From: Garcia nutans
Lineage: Eukaryota; Streptophyta; Magnoliopsida; Malpighiales; Euphorbiaceae
Reading direction: 5' to 3'
Assembly (NCBI GenBank): GCA_947685225.1
Contig: CANTUV010000035.1
Coordinates: forward strand, 8,687,501-8,751,500
DNA: 64,000 bases
Part shown: positions 1 through 12,028 of the stretch, in pieces
How positions within the stretch are numbered: the first letter of the stretch is position 1
Layout of the letters: every line of letters starts with the position of its first letter
Translations under genes and position numbers: made by a program
The notes under the pieces: generated by a model
Database searches by the model: none
Told to the model about the DNA's origin: nothing
What the model saw: only the letters and a program-made list of their open reading frames with translations

Positions 1-1852
1 AAAAAACAAAGTATTAGATGACCCTATTCAAAATAAAATCATATTGTTTTACATAATGAAAAATTCCTATAGGAGAAAAGATTTAAGAATCTTAGGCAAA
101 CTTCAGTAGTATTTTGACTCGGAAAACTAATTGAGACATTTAGAAAATATCTATAAGCAAATCATGTGTAAATTTATTTATGAAAATATCCAAATTACCT
201 CAATTGATATGAAATGGCTTGGCATTTGGCATCTAGACTTTCGTTTTTGGATCTTAGAACAAAAATTTTGAAGTTTAGATATGCAATATTACGATTGGTC
301 ACCAAGCAAACGTTGCTCCATGGATCAGATATCTACTAATTTTGAAGCTAAGATTTCGCATTGTTCGCTTGCAATTCTTTCTCTGCATGCAAAAATTAAG
401 AATTAATTTCTTCTTTTTTTTTTGCAACAAAGCTAAGGGGTTGAAATTAAAGACTTGGACAAGAAAGAGATGCTGATTTTTGGTATTTTCCATGTGCTCT
501 GGCCTCTCTTTAAAAGTAGAGGAAAGTGTCATTGATACTCTGAAAAATGAATTTGTCTCAAGAGGTTTGAATTTTATGGTAGCAGTATTAGTATAAAAAA
601 TATGTAATTTTAAAATAAATAATAAAAATCTAGTAAAAATAAATAAAAGATAGCAGTTTTGCAAATGACAAAAAATCATCTGGCAAAAAAGTGAAGATTT
701 AAAAAAAAAACCCTGTAAGGGGTATAATTTCCTATAAAAAAATTACACATTATAAAGACCTTTTTTTATTTGAGTAATTTACATTGTTTACCATATTTTA
801 GTTTTCCATTTTTAGATTATGGGTGTTTTATTTTTTATTTTTTCAAATTTAAAGATTTTTTTTATTGTAAAAAATGGTATTTTTGTTTTTTTTTGTTTTT
901 ATGTTTTTTATTTCTATTTACATTATTTATTTATAAATAAATTTATTTTTCTCATTTTTTTAACATATATAAAAAAAATACAATATATATATGCACAACA
1001 TATGTAAAAAATCAGACTGAATTGGACATCAATTTTTTTCTCTCTTTTTTCTCTCTTGGTAGATCATATTTCTATTGGCTCTCAGCTTGTGGTTTGGTGC
1101 AATTACCGGCCTTTTGGCCAATGACAACAGGTTTTTTCTCTTTTTCCTTTTAAATATTATGTTTTTTTTTTCATTTTTTATTCTATGGCTGGTTTTCCAT
1201 TCGATCTAATCATTAAGAGATCTATTTTGCTTTCCATCTACATGGTGCGAGTCGTTGTAGATCTGATATTTGGAAAGGAAAACCTCTCGTCTTTTTTTTG
1301 GCACTTCAAGTTGATATATCCCATCTTCAGATGCACATTAATCTTCCCTGATTATTCAGTTTTTTATCTGATGAAACTGCTGCTCCTTAAGATCCCTTGC
1401 ATGGCTGATCTGCTGATATTTAAAGAAGTTGCCTACCCGATGCCTCATCTTGTCTCTTTGTTTGGGCTCAATTCCTATGTGAGTTTGGTGTTGCTTCCTC
1501 TTTGGCCCCTCTGTAGAATGATAGTTCTACATTTTCTCTCAATTTATTCAATATTTGAGGGGATTAGGAGTGCTAGATTTGTTAAAGTCTGTGTCTTTTT
1601 ACTGGTTCGCCGTTGTTTACTTTCCAGTAACTTCAAAGTTCTGTCTATTAGTGTTATTTCTGGCAAAAAAAATGTCTTTCTATGGCCTTTTCTCAAAGGA
1701 TTGGTCAGCTTCATTTTATGTGATATTATAATTAAGGGAAAGGTTACATGCACTGTTGTTTGGCTTATACCTGTTTGTAATCCTTTAGTTCTTTAATGGA
1801 ATTTCTCTTTTCTTGATAATATATATATACACACATAACACACACAACAAAC
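1..1852. other. T-rich flank, no supported gene
   Basis: The plus strand is strongly T-rich from about 700 to 1180, as in plant introns or intergenic DNA. Open frames exist at 299-679 (minus) and 1185-1796 (plus), but their products are low-complexity and hydrophobic with no domain I recognise, so I do not call them genes. One short stretch at 1063-1130 has exon-like borders and is listed separately. The region ends in an AT/CA-rich simple repeat (about 1818-1850) that abuts the truncated Copia LTR. Confidence 0.6.
1063..1130 (+). other. Candidate orphan exon, hydrophobic segment
   Basis: The 68-nt stretch is preceded by a pyrimidine tract ending in TTGGTAG, a good 3' splice site, and followed by AACAG|GTTTTT, a good 5' splice site. 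In the frame beginning at the first base it reads as about 22 residues including LLALSLWFGAITGLL, which looks like a membrane segment. Base composition is much less T-rich than its surroundings. I do not recognise the family. It could be one exon of a gene extending left of the window and broken on the right by the Copia element, or chance. No partner exon was identified. Confidence 0.25.
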
Positions 1853-2619
1853 AATGACCGTTAGAGAATTTTCAAAGGGAGCGACCGTCCCAACAACCAT
1901 AGCATGGGTAAGATTCCAGCAGCAGAGTACTCACAATTGATCGTTAGAGAATTTTCAAAGGGAGCGACTATCCCAAGCGAAAGAACGACCACACATTAAG
2001 TCTGGGCGACCATCCACAGAGCTAGGACGACCGCTACCTGTGGATATTTTCTATCAACATAAGGACTGGCCTACCAAAGCACATCACAAGACTTATAACA
2101 ACTAGTTAGACTAAATTGACTATAAATACCCCATGAAATATTTTGTTAAAAAGTAATTTTTGATTATAATAGCCTAAGCAACATTCTTTCTTTTCATTTA
2201 CAACAATTAACAATTAAATTATTAGAGTATTAGGTGTGAGCATCAAACACCAAATTGTAAGTTTGAGTGTGAGTTTGAAAACACTTAGGTTGTGAGAGTG
2301 AACTTGAAAATACTCTTATAAGGGTTGTGAGGATTGATCTCAAACCATTGTAAAGTTTGGTATGATCTTGAGAAAATACCAAGTTAGAGTTAAGCTTGTA
2401 AAAAAGTTCAATACTAGTGAAACCTTAACAAGTTGTTAAGGAAGTGGATGTCGGATTGAGGTAATCTGAACCACTATAAATCTCTTGTGTTCATTCTTCT
2501 ACTCTCAACTTTACATTCATCTATATCTTCTACATTTCTTGCTTGTTAATTTTTGAAAGTGCCATCAAATTCTCAAACAACCAATTCACCCTCCACTTGA
2601 TTGCCATCTTGAGACAATA
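1853..2619 (+). repeat. Copia 1 5' LTR, truncated at its left end
   Basis: It matches the right-hand copy at about 32076-32869, for example the shared stretch GTGGATATTTTCTATCAA and the tail ending GCCATCTTGAGACAAYA. The right-hand copy extends about 550 bp further left, so the start of U3 is missing here. The break lies next to an AT/CA simple repeat at 1818-1850. It contains a TATA-like CTATAAATACCCC at about 2120, in both LTR copies, the probable promoter of the element. Confidence 0.85.
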
Positions 2620-2621
2620 AT

Positions 2622-2633
2622 TGATATCAGAGC
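2622..2633 (+). other. Copia 1 primer-binding site
   Basis: TGATATCAGAGC begins two bases after the LTR end and differs by one base from TGGTATCAGAGC, the complement of the 3' end of plant initiator methionine tRNA used by most Copia elements. The mismatch is a G-to-A transition. Confidence 0.8.
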
Positions 2634-2673
2634 TAGAAAATTTCTTAAACTTAAGTGTGAAATTTGATCCACA

Positions 2674-2943
2674 ATGGCAACTTCTTCTTCATCCACCTTA
2701 AACTCTCATAAAAATCTCAACTCTATTCTTATACCTTACTTTGATAGAACGAATCACTCCTATTGGAAACACAAGATGTTCTTGTTTTTAGATAATGAAT
2801 GAATTGAGCTTTGGGGTTATATTGAAAATGAGTGAAAACCTCCTACTCATAAAGTTGATGGTATTTAAGTTTCTCTTCCCAAATCATAATGGACAAATGC
2901 TAATATGAGAGATCGATTCAAGAACCACAGGGCAACCTCAATG
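2674..2943 (+). pseudogene. Copia 1 gag, N-terminal part
   Basis: ATG at 2674 opens a frame starting MATSSSS, followed by a stretch with PYFDRTNHSYWKHKMFLF, the usual N-terminal signature of Copia gag (the F-D-G-x-N-Y-x-x-W-K region). A TGA after about 43 codons, a second TGA and a TAA interrupt it, so no full Gag can be made. The frame is then cut by the Athila element and resumes at 14629. It encoded the structural capsid-like protein. Confidence 0.8.
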
Positions 2944-2948
2944 TTGAT
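2944..2948. repeat. Target-site duplication TTGAT of the Athila insertion (left copy)
   Basis: TTGAT lies immediately before the left LTR end TGAT and is repeated exactly at 14624-14628 after the right LTR end ATCA. A perfect 5-bp duplication fixes both element borders and shows a single integration event with no later rearrangement of the ends. Confidence 0.92.
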
Positions 2949-4312
2949 TGATGGTTCGAACCTATGCTATTGCAATACCGCAAGTGCACGGGTGGCTCAA
3001 GTAATAAAGTAGTGAGTGAGTTATCGTTTCACTGAGGACAAGGCCAAGTACTAGTACAAATTTTAACCATTGTTTAGCAAATCAATAGTTTTGTGAAGTT
3101 TTGTAATTAAAGATAATTAACTTAATAACTGAAAATAGAGAGAGATTGAGTGTTGAATGAATTGATTGATGATGAGAATACTATCTAGATATTGAATCCC
3201 CCTAGCCACAATTATATTTATGAAAATCAATTCAATTAAACCAAATAATAGAGTTAAATTGGTATTCCTCTAAATTAGACTAAAACCTTTCTCAAGTGAA
3301 TTAATCCCTAATCACTAAGTAGAATGCTGGAATCTCTTCTCAAACATAATTAAATAGATCTTGCAATAAGAATAAAGAATTATAAACCAAAGGATCTTGT
3401 AAGTCTATCTCTGGTACTCCAATCAATCCTCAATCCTTATGAGTATTCAATTCATATCAAGCTTTCTTAAGTCAATAATATGAAAATTGCAACCAATCAA
3501 TAAGCATGTTATTATCAATTGGAAATAAATTATTAAGTATCAAAAGAATAAAACAACTCAATCAAATGATTTAATTAAATAAAATTATTCAATCCATACA
3601 ATAAAGTTAGGGTTCATCAATATCTAGATAGAGAATGAGTTAGTTCATGTTCAAAACCAGAAAACTAGAACAAGAGAAATAAGAAAAAGAATCCAAACAA
3701 TCCATTGCGAATAATTCATATTCCTTCACTTGAATCCTTGAATCTTGGTTTAGATCTTGTTTAGAATATGTCTTCACCTTCAATCTCAGCTCCAAAACTC
3801 TCCTCTTTGCTTTAGAAGTCGGCTCTAGGTTATAAAATATGAAAATCGGATCCCTAATTCGTGCTTCAGCTCAGCTTTTATAGTGCAGATATTTTCGCCT
3901 AACATGCCCATTGACACGCCCATGTCATTGGGCGTGTCATTGCCACTGGAATTTTGAATATAAGACACGTCTGGTGACATGCCCATGTCACTGGGCGTGT
4001 CACAGCCACTGTGAATCATTGCAATAGGCATGCTCGGTGATACGCCCATGTCACTGGGCGTGTCAATGTTTCTGTATGCAGTATCAAGGGCACGTCCATT
4101 GACAAGCCCATGTCCATGGGCGTGTCACTTGAAGAATTTTGCTCTTTTCTTCTACTTTCATCCGTAATTCCTCCGAAATGACCATAAACCTCAAAATACA
4201 GAGAATTCCTGAAATTAACCCTAAAAAGTAATTGAACAAACAAATTAAACTCAATTGGATAATAATCATATTAAGAAATAGGGGCAAAATATCATCAATT
4301 GTGCACTTATCA
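2949..4312 (-). repeat. Athila 3' LTR (left copy)
   Basis: The 1364-bp copy begins TGATGGTTCG and ends CACTTATCA on the plus strand, so its termini TGAT/ATCA are inverted repeats. It pairs with 13334-14623. The main length difference is one extra unit of an internal 63-bp repeat (four units here, three in the partner). Confidence 0.95.
3900..4129 (-). repeat. 63-bp hairpin minisatellite in the Athila LTR, four units
   Basis: GGGCGTGTC recurs at 3930, 3993, 4056 and 4118, a period of 62-63 bp. Each unit carries a 26-nt inverted repeat; the best is 3913-3938, with arms GACACGCCCA and TGGGCGTGTC and a 6-nt loop. It lies about 180-410 nt from the LTR start in the sense direction, in the presumed U3. 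The same module occurs in the Tekay LTRs of this window. Confidence 0.92.
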
Positions 4313-5612
4313 AATTACCCCACACTTGAGTTTTTGCTTGTCCTCAAGCAAACTAAATCACTATAATAAGCAGAAATGATGGACCCCTCTATATTTAAAA
4401 AGAAAAGAAAAGTTTGACAATAGTCGAATCAGAAAACCCCACGTTCTCAACCAAAAACTAATTCACAATCATAACAGTTGAATCGAGAAGTTTCAAAACA
4501 AAAATTTCACAGACCTAAAACCTAAAAATCCATAGTTAAAAGATTGAGCATAAAATTTCAGAAAATCCAAAAGCATGAACAAAGTACGAAAAATGTAAAT
4601 TTTCTCTTAAGTTCTCTAACCTTTTTTTTTATTTTATTTTTTAATTGTATATACACATATATATACATTTTAAGGAGCCTGACTTGTTTGAACTGATACT
4701 AACCTTTTGACGCGAAGGTAAATATTTGTGATTTCGACCCCCGGTTACTCAGCCAGAATCACCGTTCAAATGGCTACTAGCACTATTCATGATTCCAACT
4801 CATTTGTTTTAATTCAAGAGTAAAAATCAGCAAAACATGGATAAATTTCAAAGCTCCTTTAATTAGAATTATTTATTTATATTTATATATTATTTATTTT
4901 TTTATTATTATTTTAAGCAACTCAAGGGTCAGAAACTTAAGGGTCATACTAAGTCCGACTCAAGAATTTAAGGAATTATAACATGCTAAAAAATGTAACT
5001 AAGGTCTTAAACTTTAGATGTGTCCAATTTTCATCAATCCATTACTTAATTATAGCTATTACAATCAATCCTCAGCAATTGATCAAGATCGCCAAGTTAA
5101 CCTCAACAAGAAATTGTCATTTAGGAAATCACAAATTAATTTAACATATAAAGGGGAACCATCTCAATTCACACATATTACAATAATCTAGCTTACTTAA
5201 ATCCAAAAACACTTTGTAGAAATTAATTGAGACAAATGAATCAAATAGAAAGAATGAAATAATAAAAACTCAATCAAGAAAGTATACCTCTCTCCCACAC
5301 TTAAGACGCACATTGACCTCAATGGGTGTGCAAAATAAGAAATAATGAAGAGAGAGAAAAACTGTCCTTCCATGTCCATGATTGGATAAATATGAGTACG
5401 ATGCCAACAGTATGGTGAAGGCGAATTTGCTTCAAAATAAAAATCTAAAATGCATAAACAAGGTTAAGACAGAAATAAATGAAATAAACAAACAAAAGAA
5501 ACAGTTCGTAAAAAAAATTGCAATTGTCCAAAAGGAATAAAAATAAAGAAATAGAAAAAGGAAAGTAAATAGCAAAGAAATTAAAATAAAACAAAACAAA
5601 ACAAAATATAGG
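4313..5612 (-). other. Athila 3' non-coding region with polypurine tract
   Basis: No coding signal was found between the end of the env-like ORF and the 3' LTR. On the minus strand AGTGTGGGGTAATT (4313-4326) directly precedes the LTR and is the likely polypurine tract that primes plus-strand synthesis. The rest is AT-rich with long A or T runs. A 3' untranslated stretch of this kind is usual for Athila elements. Confidence 0.7.
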
Positions 5613-7197
5613 CTAGTAAAAAATCGGCGCATCGTCGGAATCGTCACCGCTGGTCTCATCATCGGAGACATCAACTGGAGGTGCAAGTGCAGGGGCAGGG
5701 GCAGGTGGCTGGCATGGTAGAGGTGGTGGTTACGAAGGGTGAAACCCTTGATACCGCCAGAACTCTAACATGGACTGTTCCAGCCATTGCCTTCTCAAGA
5801 TCTCGTGATACAGCTAGGCTTGGAAAGAAGTAGTCTGTTCAAGTATGAGCTGCTGCATCTGGTCCTGTTAAGTTAAGATCTTATTCTGATTCAGCTCGAT
5901 ATTCCCTATCTTCCCTTTGATCATACAAATCTGACACTCTAAATCTGTGGGTTTCCTGTCATCATCCCACTCAACATTAACTGACTGGCGCCAATCTCGG
6001 AATACAGGAGTTTGGATAAAAGATGGTCCAGCAGAAAAAGAAGGTGCAGCAGTGGAAGAAGGCCCAGCAGTAGTGGTTGAAGGCCCAGCGGCAGTGGACG
6101 AACCCTAAAAATTTGTCGGTGGAGGTGGTGGTATATCCGAAGGAGGAGCAGAAGGGGTTGCCTCTAGTATATTTGAATCCATAGGAGGTGCCTATAGCCC
6201 AGCTATCTTCTCCCGGTTCAGTCTCTTCAATGTGTCCATACCCAACAACTTGGGTAAACCATCTACCGTCATTGGGAGGCAGCCATCTAACACACCCAAG
6301 CGACGAGCGAGTCGTGTGACATACATGCCACCATGTAAAGTACCTGATGCTCCCTTTTTAGACTGCTTGTAAAAAAATGTGTGATGGCGTGTGCGACATT
6401 GCACCGGGTCTTCTGTACCATGCAGTGCAGGAAAAACATATCTCGCAAGCTTACTACCCTTGTGCTGCTTAGCCGAGCTGTAACAGTGTGAAATAATAGG
6501 TTGTGCACCACTCGGCAGGGGAAGGACTCAAAGTTGGATGCCTTAAAAACCTTGAGTTGATATTTATCTACAGCGGGTGCAAAGGTTCTCCAAACCCGAG
6601 GAGGAGCAACCTCATACTCGATAAAATTCACCTCGAAATTCAGATAATCGAAAGTCTGTACCTCCTCTGCAGTATATAACCCGAGATGCACCCCAAGGTC
6701 ATTAATGCTCATGTGGAATCTCTACCCTCCCAGTCTGAATTTAATTGTTGGCTTAGTAATTGAAACCTTGGTCTTCTGGAACTGAAAGATGCAGTAAAAT
6801 TTTAATGTCAGCTCTCTATTGGAAGGCTCATTGATGGAGAACAGTTGGTCCCACCCTGGTTGCTTAATCAATTCCCGGATATCTGCTGTAATATTTGCCA
6901 GTTCCATAGCGTCCCAATCTAAAACACAAGGTGGGGACTATTCTTTGTTGCCAAAAATTTTGAATCGCCTTCTTTTCTCAGCATTCAAAAATCTAAGGCA
7001 TTTGTGGGTTGCCATGAACTTAGAAGTTGGACATGTAGCGGGTTGGCTAGAACTGCCTTCCCCTCGTGCACATTTGCCGGGTAGCTGGGAGGATGATTGT
7101 TTGTGAGGGCCATTGTCTGATTGTCTGAAAAATGCAAAAATCGCATGGATCGAGCAAATTCAAATGGAAATCGAGCAAATCCATGCAAATAATGCAA
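5613..7197 (-). pseudogene. Athila env-like third ORF (ATHILA ORF-1 family)
   Basis: Minus-strand segments 6985-7197, 6722-6907, 6287-6712 and 6192-6404 together follow the known Athila ORF-1 pattern: an early region with ELTLKFYCIF, then GVHLGLYTAEE, then VVSLRDMFFLHCMV, then a segment with MYVTRLARRLG. The tail (about 5613-6190) is proline/serine-rich, continues into a region with coiled-coil character and ends in an acidic run before TAG at 5613-5615. Frameshifts and stops separate the pieces. The role of such ORFs is uncertain; they are called env-like by position only, and I saw no convincing signal peptide or transmembrane helix. Confidence 0.75.
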
Positions 7198-7235
7198 ACC
7201 GGGAGTGAGAATCTCTCCTAAAGTGATTGGGTGTG

Positions 7236-7590
7236 TGAATGCGCCGGTGTATACGACACGTCCACGGACACGACCGTGTCCATGGGCGTGTCACAGGGAC
7301 TAGATGAATCAACAAACAACACGCCCATTGACATGGGCGTGTCACATTTACTGTGACAACCAAGGAAACGACATGCCCACTAGCCTGGGTGTGTTCTTTG
7401 GGCGTGCTGGCTCATTTCATTTTTTTAAGGCAATTTTAAGGCACGACCAGTGACACGGGGGTGTCCCTGGGCGTGCCATAGCTACTATTTCTCCTTTAAA
7501 ATGACAAGTGACACGGGTGTGTCACTGGGCGTGTTGTAGCTACTGCCTGCTAAAAATAATGACATGCTCAATGACACGGGCGTGTCCTAA
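7236..7590 (-). repeat. Hairpin minisatellite in the Athila pol-env spacer
   Basis: GGGCGTGYY-type cores occur at 7284, 7335, 7469, 7527 and 7578 with spacing mostly 50-60 bp, alternating with ACACG or ACACGGG half-sites. One unit (7320-7343) reads ACACGCCCA-TTGACA-TGGGCGTGT, the same arms as the LTR module. The array sits between the integrase end (about 7840) and the env-like ORF. It is less regular than the LTR arrays and looks older. Confidence 0.85.
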
Positions 7591-7839
7591 AATATACTTA
7601 ATTTACCCCTCAAAATCAAATTTTTTCTATAAATTCAAATGGATGCAAGACAAATAAACAACCAACCAATGATAGAAGGATAAAACTAAAACAAAATGAC
7701 GACACAAACTAAAAACATAAAAATTAAAGACATAAAAATTAAAGAACGAATAAAACGGTGGGTTGTCTTCCACCCAGCACTTCTTTAACATCACATTAGT
7801 TGGATGGTCAGGGAAAATTTCCCTAGTCTTGGAGGTGCA

Positions 7840-9214
7840 AAACCTCCTTCAAGTCCTGTATTTCCCCTCCAAAGTATAATTTGGGCCTGTGCCCATTTAC
7901 TTTAAAATCTCCTTTTTCTGGGTGAGTTGTTTCAACCACTCCGTAGGGGAAAACTTTTTTAACAGTAAAAGGACCAGACCATCAAGATTTTAACTTACCT
8001 GGAAAGAGTTGAAGCCTCGAATTGTACAATAATACCTGATCTCCCGCTTAAAACTCTTTCCGTTCCTTAATGCGAGCATCATGCCATCTTTTGGAACGTT
8101 CCTTATACATTCTTGCATTGTCATAAGCTTGCAATCTCCACTCATCCAACTCATTTACCTGCAACTTTCTCCTTTCACCTACACGAGCTAGATCAATGTT
8201 AATCTGTTTAATAGCCCAATAAGCATTATGTTCAATTTCTACAGGTAAATGACAAGTTTTTCCATATACCAGCCTAAACGGCGTAGTGCCCAAAGGAGTT
8301 TTAAATGCAGTCCTAAAAGCCCATAGAGCATTGTCCAATTTCTCGGACCAATCCTTTCGGCATCGCTCTACAGTTTTTTTTAGAATTCTTTTTATCTCTT
8401 TATTCGTGTTCTCAACTTGGCCACTAGTTTGGGGATGGTAAGGAGTAGCAAACTTATGTGTAACTCCTAATCTTTTGAAAACTTTCTCAAGCTGAACATT
8501 ACAAAAGTGAGTACCCCTATCACTTATGATTGCTTTCGGTGTACCAAATCAAGATAACAACTTCTTCAAAAACTTCATCACTACCCTGACATTATTGGTT
8601 GCCAAGGCTTGGGCTTCAAGCCATTTAGAGACATAAGCTATAGCTACAAGAATATATTTGTTACCAAAGGAATTTGGAAACGGTCCCATAAAATCGATCC
8701 CCCATACATCAAAGACTTCACACACTAAAATTCTATTTTGGGGCATCTCATCACGAGATGAAATGTTTCCAGTCCTTTGGCAATGATCACAACGGTTCAC
8801 AAATTCGCAGCTATCCCTAAATAAAATGGGCCAATAAAATCCTGATTCTAATACCTTTTGAGCAATCCTATTGGCTCTCATATGACCACCAGCTGGTCCA
8901 GAATGGCATTGACTAAGAATGTTCATTGTTTTGGGCCATGCCACACATCATCGGATCATGTGATCCTTGCATAATCTAAATAAAAAGGGATCCTTCCAAA
9001 AATAATACTTTAAATCGAAAAAGAATTTCTTATTTTCTTGATAAGTTAAGTCTTTAGAAAGTTCCCTAACAGCTAAATAGTTAGCAAAAGCTGCAAACCA
9101 AGGTGTTTTCAAATTTAAATTACTTATCTCACTTACCATGGCATACAACTGCTCATCGGGGAAGTGATCATCAATGTCCCCTTCTTCAAACCTCTCCAAG
9201 GTTGGATTCTCCAA
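7840..9214 (-). pseudogene. Athila integrase
   Basis: Reading leftward, 8948-9214 carries the linker motif TPWFAAFANYL. 8549-8944 carries the zinc-binding HHCC region (CHSGPAGGH, then CDHCQRTG) and the first catalytic Asp in GIDFMGPFP. 8339-8548 carries SDRGTHF (second Asp) and SGQVEN (catalytic Glu). 8048-8338 and about 7840-8047 carry the C-terminal part with LLYNSRLQLFPGKLKS. A TGA at about 8547 and further stops break it. In life it would join the cDNA to host DNA with the 5-bp stagger seen here. Confidence 0.9.
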
Positions 9215-9259
9215 GCGAGAAAGGTGATCTGCTGCAAGATTTTCAGCTCCCTTCTTGTC

Positions 9260-9673
9260 TTAAATCGTCAAGTCAAATTTCTGCAACAACAAAACCCAAC
9301 GAATTAGCCTAGGCTTAGCATCAATTTTCGCAAATAAGTACCTCAAAGCCGAATGGTCTGTATAAACAGTCACTTTTGACAATATTAGATATGATCTAAA
9401 CTTGTCAAAAGCAAAAACCATAGCTAGCAGCTCTTTCTCTGTAGTTGTGTAATTAGCTTGAGCTGTGTTCAAGGTCTTGCTTGCATAGTAGATAGGCTGG
9501 AAGTATTTCTCCTTGCGTTGACCCAAGACTGCTCCCACTGCAAAGTCACTTGCATTGCACATTAGTTCAAATGGTAGATTCCAATTGGGAGCTACCATGA
9601 TTGAAGCATGGGTCAATTTCTCTTTAAGACTTGTGAATGCTTTAAAACATTCCTCATCAAAAACAAAATCCAC
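9260..9673 (-). pseudogene. Athila RNase H domain
   Basis: 137 codons open on the minus strand. The acidic active-site residues are visible in CNASDFAVGAVLGQ, TTEKELLAMVFAFDKF and VYTDHSALRYLF. The fragment is separated from the RT frame (9754-10599) by a frameshift near 9740 and ends at a stop near 9260. The domain degrades the RNA of the RNA/DNA hybrid during reverse transcription. Confidence 0.88.
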
Positions 9674-9753
9674 ATCCTTCTTAAGGAGTCTTGTTAGTGG
9701 ACGGGCTATCTTAGAAAAATCTCATATGAACCTCCGATAAAAATCCGCATGTC

Positions 9754-10977
9754 CTAAAAAACTTCTGATGGCCTTCGAGATGTGGGTGGTAGTAACTTCT
9801 TAATGGTATCTACCTTAGCACGATCCACCTTAATGCCCTTGTTTGAAATTTTGTGTCCCAGCGCGATTCCTTCTTGAACCATGAAATGACATTTTTTCCA
9901 ACTAAGCACTAAGTTAGTTTCCTCACATCTCATCAAGACTCTCTCAAGATTTTCCAAACATCTTTCAAATGAGCTGCCATAGACCGAGAAATCATCCATA
10001 AACACCTCCATATTATCCTCAACAAGTTCATCAAAGATTGCCACCATGCACCTCTGAAATGTCGCAGGGGCATTACATAACCCGAATGGCATTCTTCGAT
10101 ATGCGAATGTCCCATATGAGCAGGTGAATGTAGTTTTCTCTTGGTCTTTCGGGGCGATAAGAATTTGAAAATAGCCTAAAAGACCATCCAAAAAACAATA
10201 ATACTCGTGTTCGGATAACCTCTCCAACATTTGATCGATGGAGGGCAAAGGAAAATGGTTCTTCCTAGTTGCATCATTCAATTTCCTGTAGTCTATGCAA
10301 ACCCTCCAACCAGTAACTGTTCTTGTTGGAATCAGCTCATCATTTTCATTAGGGACCACCGTCATCCCTCCTTTCTTTGGTACTACCTGGACTAGGCTCA
10401 CCCAAGAGCTATCCGAGATCGGATATATAATCCCTGCTTCAAGTAGTTTTATCACTTCAGCCTTCACTACATCTTTCATCTTTGGGTTTAGTCTCCGTTG
10501 TGGTTGCACTACTGGCTTGAATTTGTCCTCCATCAGTATCTTATGAGTGCAATAGGATTGACTGATACCCTTGATGTCTGCTATCTTCCAAGCTATCACT
10601 TTCTTATATTTCTACAACAACTGGATAAGCTTTTCCTTCTGCTCAGAAGATAGGTGGAAACTCAGAATTATTGGTAATTTCTTCTTCTCTACTAGAAATC
10701 CATACTCAAGGTGATCTGGAAGGGGCTTTAGTTCCAAGTTGGGTGGATCAATCACCGATGATTTTGTCTTCTCTTCCTTTGGCATCTCAATAGCCTCATA
10801 TGCCCTGCATTTGAATGATTTGCTTGCTTCAAGAAAAGCGAGCTGCTCCATTGCTTCTCGATCCTCAACATTTTTTTTGCAATAAACACAACTCAAGGGG
10901 ATCATTGGAAACAATGTTAGTAACATAATTGATGGTCTCATGCTCAATAATATCATTGCATGATTTCGCCTCATCAA
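9754..10977 (-). pseudogene. Athila reverse transcriptase
   Basis: 10612-10977 carries the N-terminal lead (PPNLELKPLPDHLEYGFL), and 9754-10599 carries the fingers and palm: WRVCIDYRKLNDATRKNHFP, MPFGLCNAPATFQRCM and the catalytic FMDDFSVYG (FMDD at 9991-10002). The usual D-G-Y-S-G-Y in the first catalytic motif reads DGLLGYFQI. A stop between the two open segments (about 10600-10611) and a frameshift toward the protease ORF near 10875, in a run of eight T, show it is inactive. Confidence 0.92.
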
Positions 10978-12028
10978 GCGAAAGTGAATGTTTCATAGCA
11001 TCATGTATCCTAAAAATAACTTTCTCACCACCCACTCTCAAAGTTAATGTGCCATCATGAACATCGATAAGGGCACGGGCTGTATTTAAAAATGGCCTAC
11101 CAAGAATAAGTGAAACATCCGCATCCTCATCGATATCAATGACAACAAAATCATTGGGGAAAATGAAATCCTCGACTTTTACCAACACATCTTCTATAAT
11201 GCCACGAGGATGGACTACTGACTTATCAGCAAGTTGGATGGTCATAAGTGTTGGTTTAGGTTTACCAATGCCTAACTCTTTAAACATTTTATAGGGCATA
11301 ACACTTATGCTAGCCCCCAAATCAGCTAATGCACTTTTAACCTCAAGGTTACCTATCAAACATGGAATGGTAAAACTACCTGGATCTTTTAACTTCTTAG
11401 GTAACCTCCTTTGCAAAATCGCCGAACTCTTTTTAGACAAATGCACTAAAGATACTTCCTCAAGTTTCCTTTTGTTAGAGAGGATATCTTTCAAAAATTT
11501 AGCATATTTAGGCATCTGTGATAAAGCCTCAGCAAATGTGATGTTAATGTGCAATTGTTTAAAAAGTTCAAGAAACTTACCTAACTGAGCATCAATCTTA
11601 TCCTTATTCAACCTTGTTGGATATGGTACTCTGGGTCGGTATTCCTTCATTATATGGCTGCTGTCTTGTGGCTGCTTCTGTTTCTCACTTTTTAGTGCAG
11701 CTTTCTCTCCCGAAGTGATAGGAGGATAGTCTTCTTTTTCTTTTTCTTGTACTTTAGCCCTTTTCTCTGCCACTTCTCCTCTTTTTTCATCCACATTATC
11801 CTTGATTTCTTTTTCACAACTTAGTGTAATTGACTTAAGATGCTCTTTAGGATTTGCCTCAGTGTTGCTAGGCAAACTTCCTTGTGGTCTCTCACTGAGC
11901 AACTTGGCAATTTGCCCCGCCTGATTCTCCAAATTATGAATAAAGGCTTGCTGATTTCTTAGAGTGGTTTCAGTTGATTGGAACCTGATTTCAGAAGCTG
12001 CTATAAATTTCTCCATCATGTCCTCCAA
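10865..12028 (-). pseudogene. Athila Gag C-terminus and aspartic protease
   Basis: An open frame of 387 codons. The first half is a charged, coiled-coil-prone Gag tail (lysine/glutamate-rich). The protease follows with the catalytic motif LADLGASISVMP, then QLADKSVVHPRGIIEDVLVK and LILGRPFLNTARALID, all standard for Athila. The frame ends at about 10865 in a poly-T run (plus strand) where the RT lead opens in another frame, so the Gag-Pol link is broken by one small indel. Confidence 0.9.

Noticed and set aside
299..679. 126-codon minus-strand ORF
   Set aside because: Low-complexity, lysine run from a poly-T tract, no domain, T-rich surroundings.
1185..1796. 203-codon plus-strand ORF
   Set aside because: Hydrophobic only because the strand is T-rich; no domain recognised. 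Probably intronic or intergenic.
3825..4287. Small minus-strand ORFs with repeated DTPMDMG or TRPWTWAC text
   Set aside because: Translations of the 63-bp LTR hairpin repeat in different frames; the same peptides appear at 14326, 19018 and 26423.
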